Of a DNA stretch of 7,595 bases, positions 1-6,915 are shown one piece after another. The first letter of the stretch is position 1, and every line of letters starts with the position of its first letter. The notes under the pieces were generated by a model, which had not been told where the DNA came from, did no database searches, and saw nothing but the letters and a program-made list of their open reading frames with translations. The stretch lies in contig CAJXTM010000150.1 in assembly GCA_913061385.1 (NCBI GenBank), positions 1 to 7,595 of the forward strand. Direction: 5' to 3'. A program made the position numbers and the translations under genes. This DNA comes from an uncultured Rhodopirellula sp. GTDB lineage: Bacteria; Planctomycetota; Planctomycetia; Pirellulales; Pirellulaceae.

Positions 1-44
1 CACGTAAGGAGTCGTCGGCAGCGTCAGATGTGTATAAGAGACAG
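1..44 (+). other. Illumina Nextera/Tn5 adapter remnant (artefact)
   Basis: This stretch is sequencing-library DNA, not genome. Bases 12-25 are the Nextera read-1 overhang. Bases 26-44 are the 19-bp Tn5 mosaic end AGATGTGTATAAGAGACAG. Bases 4-11 (GTAAGGAG) match the Nextera i5 index usually called S505/N505, and bases 1-3 (CAC) match the end of the P5 arm. The order arm, index, overhang, mosaic end is exactly that of a Nextera library molecule, so genomic sequence begins at base 45. The ATG inside the mosaic end, at 28, creates a false start that adds the residues MCIRD plus most of an Arg codon to the following protein. It should be trimmed before any annotation is deposited. Confidence 0.98.
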
Positions 45-2190
45 GCATTGGATGGATGTGGCTCGTTATGCGGACTCCAACGGTGGCGACTTCAATCTTA
101 CTTTTCCCGAATCATGGCGGTACCGCAACTATCTGATTGACGCCTTCAATCACGACATGCCCTACGACCAATTCATCCGCGAACAGATCGCAGGAGATCT
201 ACTGCCCGCCTCTGGAATCGAGGAACGAAATCGTCAAATGGTGGCAACCGGATTCCTGATGGTCGCTCCCAAAATGCTTACCGAGCGCAACAAGCCGAAA
301 ATGCATCTGGATATCGCCGACGAGCAGGTGGACACCATCGGAAGAGCGATCCTCGGTTTGACGCTCGGATGCGCGCGTTGCCACGATCACAAGTTCGACC
401 CGATCCCAACATCAGATTACTACGCGATGCTAGGCATTCTGCACAGCACGCGTACGGCAGACGGAATCCTGATGGGGAACGTCAACGTTTCTGGTTGGAA
501 AGAAACCGAATTGGAACTCGACGAAAATACACGCCAACAGGTGGCTCAAAATGAAACAACAACAAAAACTATCGAAAAGGAACTGAAGCGAAGGCAAAAG
601 GAAATAGAAGAACTGCAACCGACTGGCACGGTGGTTATTGATGACATCGCTGCAGAGAAAACAGGACCATGGCGAAAATCAAAACTGCGTCCAAACCACA
701 TTGGCTCGCACTACCTTGTTGCGGACAAGGACAAGAACGAGCTCTTTTCAATCAAATGGAAAGCTCTGTTACCCGAACCCGGTGAATACGAAATCAGAGT
801 CAGCTTCGGAGGTGGAGACGGACTGGCTAAAAAAGCACCCTACATTGTCCGTCACGCCGGCGGTGAGACACCTGTCACTGTCGATCAAACACCAAAGCCC
901 GCAATCAAAGGAATGTGGCACCCCATAGGCAAGTTCACGTTCAACGCAAAAACCACAGACAAAAGCGCCGATCCAAACCACCAGAAAGGTGTTTATGCAG
1001 AAGTCGAATTGAGCACTCAAGGCACGGTTGGCTTTGTCATTGCAGATGCCATCCAGATCGTCCCCATCAATGCATCGGAGGGCTCGGACGACAAGCAGTT
1101 CGATTTGCTGCTTGTAGAGATCACACGGCTGAAAGAAAAACTCGAAGCCCTGACTGCACAAAAGCCCGTCATTTCCAAAGCAATGGTCGCAGCAGATCAC
1201 TCCGGAGAGCGACTGGGAGACATGCACATCCGCATCCGCGGAGAAACAAATAATTTGGGCACGAAAGCCCCACGCGGTTTCCTGCAGGTCGCGAGCAAAA
1301 CCAATGCTGACAAACCGAACATTCCCACTGATCAGTCGGGACGAGTGGAACTGGCGAATTGGATTACAGCACCTGAAAACCCTTTGACCTCACGCGTCAT
1401 GGTGAACCGGATTTGGCAACAATTTTTTGGACGCGGAATTGTCAGCACCACGGACAACTTTGGAATCCGTGGTACAAGTCCTACCCACCCAGAATTGCTC
1501 GACTTTCTCGCTGAGAACTTTATCGACGATGACTGGTCCGTCAAATCGCTGATCCGCAAAATTGTGCAATCACAGACCTACCAACAAAGCTCAATGGTGG
1601 TTTCCTCAAGTGACACAACAAATCAATTCCTACGTCGCCAAAACTGCCGTCCAGCGAGCGCCGAAACAATCCGCGATTCGATTCTTGCCATCACCGGTGA
1701 GCTCAATTGGGCACAACAAGAATCGGCGGTTGAGTCCTTGGGTATGTATGCCATCGCAACCAGCGGAAAACGTGATCCCTCTCTCGGTAAGACCGGTGAC
1801 CTTCGTCAACGTAGTATCTACATGCCCGTTGTCCGCGGTGCCGTCCCACCCTCACTGGCAATCTTTGATTTACCCAACCCTGACTTGGTAACCGGAACGC
1901 GTGCGGGAACCACAGTCCCCACTCAGGCTCTGTTCATGATGAATTCAAAGTTCATTCAGGACATGTCGAAATCCATGAGTGTGAGAGTGTGCGCAGGTAA
2001 TGACGACGTAGAAATGATGATTCGGGAACTGTACCAGCGAATCCTCATACGCCAAGCCGACCAAGACGATATTAGCAAAGCACAAGAATACATTAGTGGG
2101 CTGATTCGCAATGGAAAACCAAAACAGGAAGCAGTCGCGTCGTTCGTCCAAATCCTGTTCAGCTCCACAGAGTTTCGATTCGTTGAGTGA
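45..2190 (+). CDS. PSD1-type DUF1549/DUF1553 protein, 5'-truncated
   Basis: Large planctomycete-type secreted protein of unknown biochemical role, missing its N-terminus because the contig starts here; about 714 residues remain. The first genomic residues (HWMDVARYADS) match the middle of DUF1549 (PSCyt2), so the signal peptide, the usual N-terminal cytochrome-like PSCyt1 domain and the start of DUF1549 are lost. DUF1549 continues to about base 470 and has the family CxxCH motif (CARCH, 370-384), a possible haem site. A Lys/Glu-rich probable coiled coil (about 530-620) follows, then a golvesin/xanthan-lyase-like beta domain (about 628-1068) and a second short helix (about 1095-1160). The RIRGETNN...PRGFL linker (about 1228-1290) leads into DUF1553/PSD1, from about 1336 to the end, with the typical NPLTSRVMVNRIWQQFFGRG stretch. 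The only in-frame upstream start, at 28, is inside the adapter. The DUF1501 gene follows after 36 nt, the usual pairing. Family assignment is firm; function is not known. Confidence 0.93.
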
Positions 2191-2226
2191 CAAGACAACC
2201 TGAGTCTCTCCCGGAAAAACAACACC

Positions 2227-3651
2227 ATGCGACAATGCGAAAATTTTTCTACCACACTGACCCGACGCCACTGGCTGCAGACGGCGGGTTGTGGGTTCGG
2301 CGCCATCGCTTTCCATGCCTTTGCGCAGCAGCTTGCAGCAGCGGCGGAAACGTCACTGAACACACACGCACTGCATCACACACCGAAAGCTAAACGCGTC
2401 ATCTTTCTGTTCATGCATGGTGGAGTTTCGCAGGTCGATTCATTCGACCCTAAACCCATGCTAAAGCAATACAATGGCAAGGATCTACCGTTCAAGGGAT
2501 TGGACAGCCTTGACGTCGCACTCAAAGACAAGGCTGGAAATGGTCGTGTCTTGGACACCACTTGGAAGTTCCGACAACACGGCGAAAGTGGTGCATGGAT
2601 CAGCGATCTTTGGCCTCACTTAACAAAACACGCTGACGACCTTTGCTTCATCAAGTCAATGCACACTCGTGGCACGTCCCACGGACAAGCCGTTGCCATG
2701 ATCCATACTGGAAATGACAACCTGCTGCGGCCGTCACTGGGATCATGGGTTAGCTATGGGTTGGGCACCGAGAACGAGAACCTTCCGGCTTTTGTCAGCA
2801 TTACCCCACCCGCCGGCCATGGTGGCGCAAGAAACTATGGATCAGCGTTTTTGCCAGCTCATCACCAAGCAACCACACTGGGACATTCCGGTAGCAAGAC
2901 CAGCGATGCAACGATTCGGTTTTTGGAAAATTCAACGACAGACCTTCGCGAGCAACAACAGCAGTTACAGATGCTGCAACAAGTCAACAAGAAACACTTG
3001 ACGAAGAATCATCATCCCCAAATCGACGGCGTGATCCGCAGCTATGAGATGGCGTTTCGGATGCAAAGTCTTGCGCCAGATTTGATTGACATTGAAAACG
3101 AATCAAAAGCGACTCGTGAACTGTACGGGCTCGACCAAAAACCAACAGCTGATTTTGCCCACCGCTGCCTGTTGGCCCGACGTTTTTGCGAAGCTGGAGT
3201 CCGCTTTCTTCAGGTCAGCACCCCCTACGTCTGGGATCAGCATGGCGGATTAGTCAAAGGGCACACAAAGAATGCACTGTCAGTCGATCAGCCGATAGCA
3301 GGATTACTAACCGATCTAAAGCAGCGTGGACTGCTTGAAGACACACTCGTGGTCTGGGGTACGGAGTTCGGCCGTACCCCAGTCGCTCAGGGAACCGATG
3401 GACGTGATCACAACCCTGCAGGATTCACGGTTTGGCTCAGCGGAGCTGGAGTCAAATCCGGATACAGCCACGGCGCCACCGATGACTTCGGTTACTACGC
3501 CCAGGAAAACAAAGTCCACATGCACGATCTGCACGCGACGATTTTACATCTGCTCGGCATTGATCATGAGAAGTTGACGTACCGATACGCTGGACGCGAT
3601 TTTCGCCTCACCGATGTCTACGGTGAAGTGGTTCAGCAAGTGATTGCCTGA
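2227..3651 (+). CDS. DUF1501 family protein, Tat-exported
   Basis: 474-residue DUF1501 protein; the family is distantly related to the alkaline phosphatase/sulfatase fold and has no proven reaction. The N-terminus has a twin-arginine signal (TRRHWLQ, residues 12-18, then a hydrophobic stretch to about 36), implying folded export. Family blocks seen: FLFMHGGVSQVDSFDPKP (60-77), WDQH (336-339), HTKNA followed by DQPIAGLL (346-361), WGTEFGRTP (377-385), GRDHNP (392-397), HMHDLHATILHLLG (431-444) and GRDFRLTDV (456-464). The conserved Asp and His residues in these blocks are candidate metal ligands by analogy with the fold. The length is normal and the frame intact. The start at 2227 is chosen because it gives the complete Tat signal; no strong Shine-Dalgarno site is visible. 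It lies 36 nt after the PSD1 gene, so co-transcription is likely. A perfect hairpin lies inside the gene (3354-3382). Confidence 0.95.
   Translation: MRQCENFSTTLTRRHWLQTAGCGFGAIAFHAFAQQLAAAAETSLNTHALHHTPKAKRVIFLFMHGGVSQVDSFDPKPMLKQYNGKDLPFKGLDSLDVALKDKAGNGRVLDTTWKFRQHGESGAWISDLWPHLTKHADDLCFIKSMHTRGTSHGQAVAMIHTGNDNLLRPSLGSWVSYGLGTENENLPAFVSITPPAGHGGARNYGSAFLPAHHQATTLGHSGSKTSDATIRFLENSTTDLREQQQQLQMLQQVNKKHLTKNHHPQIDGVIRSYEMAFRMQSLAPDLIDIENESKATRELYGLDQKPTADFAHRCLLARRFCEAGVRFLQVSTPYVWDQHGGLVKGHTKNALSVDQPIAGLLTDLKQRGLLEDTLVVWGTEFGRTPVAQGTDGRDHNPAGFTVWLSGAGVKSGYSHGATDDFGYYAQENKVHMHDLHATILHLLGIDHEKLTYRYAGRDFRLTDVYGEVVQQVIA
3354..3382. repeat. Perfect 11-bp inverted repeat inside DUF1501 gene
   Basis: The left arm CTGGGGTACGG (3354-3364) is exactly complementary to the right arm CCGTACCCCAG (3372-3382), with a 7-nt loop (3365-3371). 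The arms encode the conserved residues WG-T and R-T-P around WGTEFGRTP, so part of the symmetry may come from codon choice under protein constraint. There is no T-run after it, so it does not look like an intrinsic terminator. The structure is certain as sequence; a function is not shown. Confidence 0.6.
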
Positions 3652-3862
3652 CCACCCCGAGTCATCGGACGATCGAATTGACCACAGCAGGTACACCGCT
3701 CGCCAATAGGCAGAACGGCGAACCATGAATGATCGTATCCTTACACTGTGGTGCCTTGGGAAACACCTTGCTTTCAACAGGCATTCCATCAGGATCAAGT
3801 CAAATGCACCCGCCACAAGGTTAAAAACGGGAACCAGACTCGATCATCGGCTGTGATCCGCA
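3652..3862. other. Convergent intergenic gap, no gene seen
   Basis: 211 bp between the ends of the DUF1501 gene (+) and the SASA esterase gene (-). I see no credible coding region. A bidirectional terminator would be expected between convergent genes, but no GC-rich stem followed by a T-run is visible. Only weak elements are present: a 5-bp stem (GATCA/TGATC, 3842-3858) and the longer inverted repeat listed separately. Confidence 0.6.
3681..3752. repeat. Possible structured intergenic element (7-bp inverted repeat)
   Basis: ACCACAG (3681-3687) and CTGTGGT (3746-3752) are perfect inverted repeats enclosing 58 nt. Nested inside is a second short stem, TCGCC (3700-3704) with GGCGA (3717-3721). 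The pairing could be chance; it is listed because it lies in a convergent gap where small dispersed repeats or RNA 3' ends are often found. No T-run follows. Low confidence. Confidence 0.25.
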
Positions 3863-4918
3863 TCAGTTACGCTTCATTAGTTTGACCATAGCTTTGCCCA
3901 TCGCTTCACCCACGTTCATATAGGTTTCGGCGTTGCCGCCGTAATGGCCGCCGGAACTGCTCCCCTTGGAAAGTGGGTGGGTATAAACGCCAGCCACGTT
4001 CCCTTTGAATTCAGGATATTTTCCTGATGCACCGTCGACAGAGAGGACGGCATCAAGAATTTTCCCACCGCCATCAGTGGCTCCTTTTTCAGACTGCCCC
4101 AAGGAAGCACAAACAAAGTTTGCATTGGGCGCATCGAATTCCTTACGCAGCTGTTTGACGAGATGCACGAGATTCTTTTCATAGCGGCTGGACAGTGCTT
4201 CACTGCGACTGTCCCGATCACCCTGCCACCAGAAGAACCCCGCAATCTCATAGCCATTAGCGCCGGGATAATACTCATCGAGCTTGCTCAGTACCATTTT
4301 TGCCCGTGCGACATCACCATCGTATTGCATGCCGGCATACCAACCGATCTTCTTGGGTTCAGTTCCTTTTTCCCAACGCTCTGGTGATCCCTTGTAGCCC
4401 GGATGTACCCAAGTCTTTCCCTTCGAGTCGGTGAATTCAAACCCCTCGCTGCCGGGGGGAAGAAGATCCCACCCCAAAGCACGGTTACCAATTGCACTCT
4501 TAAGAATCATCACAGGTGCATCAGTCGCATCACCAACGGCGTACCCAATGCCGATCTCGACTCCTACGTTCCCGCTGATGGTCATCCACTCGTTATTGAA
4601 TTTCCTCATTCCACCTGTGCCACTCCCCATCACGCGAACATTGCGTACATCATTACGCACTGTCCAATTTCCTTCGGCATCAATCAAATACCGGTACAAT
4701 TTTTTTTCTTTAACGGCAGTCTCAAGGGAGCCATCACCACCTTTGATCTTTCCATAATTAAGCATATTTGACTGACCCATCAAAATGTAAACCTGCACAG
4801 GCTTGGCCATATCGGCAGACGTACCCGCTGTTTCATCAGCCTCTACAGCACGGGGAATCGCCGTTATCAAACAGATCACGAGTAAGCAAGCTAACGGTAG
4901 TCGTTTCTTTGTCATCAT
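3863..4918 (-). CDS. Sialate O-acetylesterase-like SGNH hydrolase (SASA/DUF303)
   Basis: 351-residue secreted esterase-like protein. Members of the SASA family (PF03629) typically remove O-acetyl groups from sugars, including sialic acids and plant or algal glycans. Residues 1-27 form a Sec signal peptide (KKRLPLACLLVICLITAIP, probable cleavage after VEA27). The mature protein begins with the SGNH nucleophile block YILMGQSNM, with Ser50 the likely nucleophile. A second block, GFFWWQGDRDS (227-237), is the family WWQG motif. Near the C-terminus are THP (313-315) and GGHYGGNAETYMNVGEAMG (323-341); His325 is the better candidate catalytic His, His314 the alternative. Length and frame look complete. 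The start may be either of two adjacent ATG codons; no clear ribosome site precedes them. It points away from the sulfatase operon across a 521-bp gap and converges on the DUF1501 gene. The natural substrate is unknown; other plausible acceptors are acetylated xylan, pectin or sulfated algal glycans. Confidence 0.9.
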   Translation of the reverse strand: MMTKKRLPLACLLVICLITAIPRAVEADETAGTSADMAKPVQVYILMGQSNMLNYGKIKGGDGSLETAVKEKKLYRYLIDAEGNWTVRNDVRNVRVMGSGTGGMRKFNNEWMTISGNVGVEIGIGYAVGDATDAPVMILKSAIGNRALGWDLLPPGSEGFEFTDSKGKTWVHPGYKGSPERWEKGTEPKKIGWYAGMQYDGDVARAKMVLSKLDEYYPGANGYEIAGFFWWQGDRDSRSEALSSRYEKNLVHLVKQLRKEFDAPNANFVCASLGQSEKGATDGGGKILDAVLSVDGASGKYPEFKGNVAGVYTHPLSKGSSSGGHYGGNAETYMNVGEAMGKAMVKLMKRN

Positions 4919-5439
4919 GGAGTTTCTTGAATCGCGGAAAGTGAAACACGGACAGTCTAAAACATAACAGACAAACCAACCGTTTTCAGGAAAACCAAGA
5001 CCGCTTTCGCGAACCTCGAATCTGGACCGCCCGGCACACGGAAAAACTTGATGCGGATCCCATACTCAAGCTCGAATCACCACCAATGCCTGCCAGGCCG
5101 CGAGCAGCAATGATCTGCGATTATCGGTTATTCGTTTTAAATGAAGTTTGTTTACAAGGAATCCCTGGTTCTGTCCGTTCGCCACTCACTAGCATGATTA
5201 CTCTGACATTTGGCTTACAGTGAACTCAGAAGTCATGGGGCAATCTTGCTCGGAATTTTTGTCGCGCCGGCTGCCAATTCCCTTCCGTCTGGCGATGGCC
5301 CCATCACCAAATGCAGGCAATCCACTACAGTTGGATTCACAGCTTGTGGAACCGAAGCACTCAAAATCAAAGTTTGCAGAAACATTAACCTCGGCTTTAC
5401 CAAGAAAGACTGCCCCACACCATTGACGGGTTTCAACAA
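4919..5439. other. 521-bp divergent intergenic region, no convincing gene
   Basis: This gap separates the starts of the SASA esterase gene (-) and the sulfatase gene (+), so it should hold both promoters. I could not identify a clear -35/-10 pair for either gene. An AT-rich stretch around 5115-5160 holds the near-palindrome listed separately. A 77-codon TTG-initiated frame (5210-5443) overlaps the sulfatase start by ATGA but resembles nothing I recognise and has no ribosome site, so it is not called. A weak imperfect stem lies at 5290-5309. The 5' leader of the sulfatase may be long, but nothing here resembles a known riboswitch. Confidence 0.6.
5131..5145. promoter_or_regulatory. Candidate operator-like palindrome
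   Basis: TTCGTTTTAAATGAA has the symmetric form TTC-n-TTT-T-AAA-n-GAA. It lies in the most AT-rich part of the divergent gap, about 210 bp upstream of the SASA start and 295 bp upstream of the sulfatase start. Such symmetry is compatible with a dimeric regulator site for both genes, but a 15-bp AT-rich near-palindrome can arise by chance and no regulator gene is present here. Confidence 0.15.
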
Positions 5440-6888
5440 ATGAAGTCGCTCAACTTCCTGCTTATCACAATTTTCTTATTGTCCACATCACTGGGATCTA
5501 CCCAAACAACGCAGGCGGATGACGCGAGAACTTCGGCTGAACAGACAAAACCCAACGTTATCCTGATCTATATCGATGATTTAGGCTACGGTGACATTGG
5601 CTCATACGGCTGCAAAGACATCCCGACCCCGAACATCGACCAGTTGGCCGCTGAGGGCGTGCGTTGCACCGCGTCCTACATTACGAATCCACCGTGTTGC
5701 CCCAGTCGCTGCAGCTTGATGATGGGCCAGTATGGACAACGCTTTGGCAAATACGGAATGTCTCGAGGCTTACCAATTCCAACTGACCGACCAACGATTG
5801 CCAACTTTCTGCAGGGCGAGGGTTACGTTACCGGACAAATTGGCAAATGGGACATCGGAACTCGCAAGCAGGGTCCTCTGCTCACTGGATTCCGCGAGGT
5901 CGCTCGGAACCCTCCGAAAAAGAAGTACACCAAGAAAGAAATCGCAGATCTGCCACCGAGTCTGGCGACAGCAATCAAACGCAAAGGCGGCAAGTCCAAA
6001 TATTTCTGTGTCAACGCATCAGGTGAAACCATGTGGTTGACTGATTACGACGGCGACATGATGACGGATTTCGTCGACACCTACAAAGACGAACCATTCT
6101 TCCTCTACTGGTCACCAGAGGCGGTTCACTCCCCCAGCATCGAGTCTCCAGAAAGCTTGATGAAAAGGACCACAGCCAAAGGTAAAAGACGCAAACTTGC
6201 CGGCGCAATCGTTTCAGTCGACGATCAGGTTGGCAAACTCATCAAGGCATTGAAAAAGAACAATCTCAGGGAGAACACCCTTGTAATTTTCTCAAGCGAC
6301 AATGGCGCGAATGGTGGCGAGGAAGGATCATCTGCCCCGTACACAGGCGGAAAAGGGCTCGGAACACAAAAAGAAGGTTGGGTCCGCGTGCCGACAATCT
6401 TTTCAATGCCGGGAACGTTGCCCGAAGGAAAACAATTCGACGGTCTGATTGCCAACTTTGATTTCTATTCGACCGCCGCATCACTTGTCGGTGGTAAGCA
6501 ACCGGACCACTGTGATGGCGTCAATCTGATTCCCTACCTGCAGGGTGACATCACCGCAGATCCGCATGAATATTTATTCTGGCTGAACAACGAACCTGGT
6601 GATGCCGAGCGCAGACACTTGATTGCGGTCCGATGGAAAGATTGGCGGTTGTACAAGAAGTACAAGAAAGATACTTGGCAACTGTTCAACCTTGCTTCTG
6701 ATCCCCGTGAAGAGGCGAACGTTGCGGCCCGGTTCCCAAAGGTCGTAATACAAATGGCCGCTCGACACACTGCATGGAAAAAAACGCTTGAACCGCTGAA
6801 ACACATACCCGACGTCGATAGTCAAGTCCCGGTCATTCCCGCTGGTCATGGCTGGGCGAATTCCACGTTACTGACAGAAACTCATTAG
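5440..6888 (+). CDS. Secreted family S1 (formylglycine) sulfatase with altered motifs
   Basis: 482-residue arylsulfatase-family protein, expected to hydrolyse sulfate esters on a glycan outside the cytoplasm. A Sec signal peptide is seen (residues 1-26, cleavage probably after TQA26). Metal ligands fit Asp46-Asp47 near the N-terminus and Asp287-Asn288 (SSDNG). The formylglycine site is Cys86 in CCPSR (86-90), which needs maturation by a formylglycine-generating enzyme that is not in this window. Lys136 (GKW), His230 (VHSP) and Lys305 (GGKG) match the usual catalytic Lys, His and Lys. Two features are odd: the GKWHLG block reads GKWDIG, so the usual active-site His is Asp138, and the LTGR after the Cys motif reads MMGQ. 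The C-terminal small domain is present (WRLYKKY, then QLFNLASDPREEANVA). The frame is intact and the length normal. An alpha/beta hydrolase gene starts 27 nt downstream, suggesting an operon. The substrate cannot be predicted from this sequence alone. Confidence 0.94.
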   Translation: MKSLNFLLITIFLLSTSLGSTQTTQADDARTSAEQTKPNVILIYIDDLGYGDIGSYGCKDIPTPNIDQLAAEGVRCTASYITNPPCCPSRCSLMMGQYGQRFGKYGMSRGLPIPTDRPTIANFLQGEGYVTGQIGKWDIGTRKQGPLLTGFREVARNPPKKKYTKKEIADLPPSLATAIKRKGGKSKYFCVNASGETMWLTDYDGDMMTDFVDTYKDEPFFLYWSPEAVHSPSIESPESLMKRTTAKGKRRKLAGAIVSVDDQVGKLIKALKKNNLRENTLVIFSSDNGANGGEEGSSAPYTGGKGLGTQKEGWVRVPTIFSMPGTLPEGKQFDGLIANFDFYSTAASLVGGKQPDHCDGVNLIPYLQGDITADPHEYLFWLNNEPGDAERRHLIAVRWKDWRLYKKYKKDTWQLFNLASDPREEANVAARFPKVVIQMAARHTAWKKTLEPLKHIPDVDSQVPVIPAGHGWANSTLLTETH

Positions 6889-6915
6889 CAAACCATCAAC
6901 TTACCTGAGACAAAG

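Noticed and set aside
26..44. Tn5/IS50 mosaic end suggesting a natural transposon
   Set aside because: It is directly preceded by the Nextera overhang and an 8-base index, so it comes from library preparation.
769..1227. 152-codon minus-strand frame inside the PSD1 gene
   Set aside because: It overlaps the golvesin-like domain completely, is unusually Cys/Phe rich, and has no recognisable motif.
1945..2363. Two minus-strand frames (123 and 135 codons) across the PSD1/DUF1501 junction
   Set aside because: They are antisense to two well-supported genes, and their compositions look like reverse translations of conserved coding DNA. No family resemblance.
3544..3816. 90-codon minus-strand frame running from the convergent gap into the DUF1501 gene
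   Set aside because: Its C-terminal third is antisense to conserved DUF1501 codons; no signal, domain or ribosome site.
3842..3858. Stem GATCA/TGATC as terminator of the SASA gene
   Set aside because: Only 5 bp, AT-rich and without an adjoining T-run on either strand.
5290..5309. Imperfect stem TGGCGATGG/CCATCACCA
   Set aside because: One mismatch and a loop of only 2 nt; it would not form as drawn, and there is no terminator-like tail.
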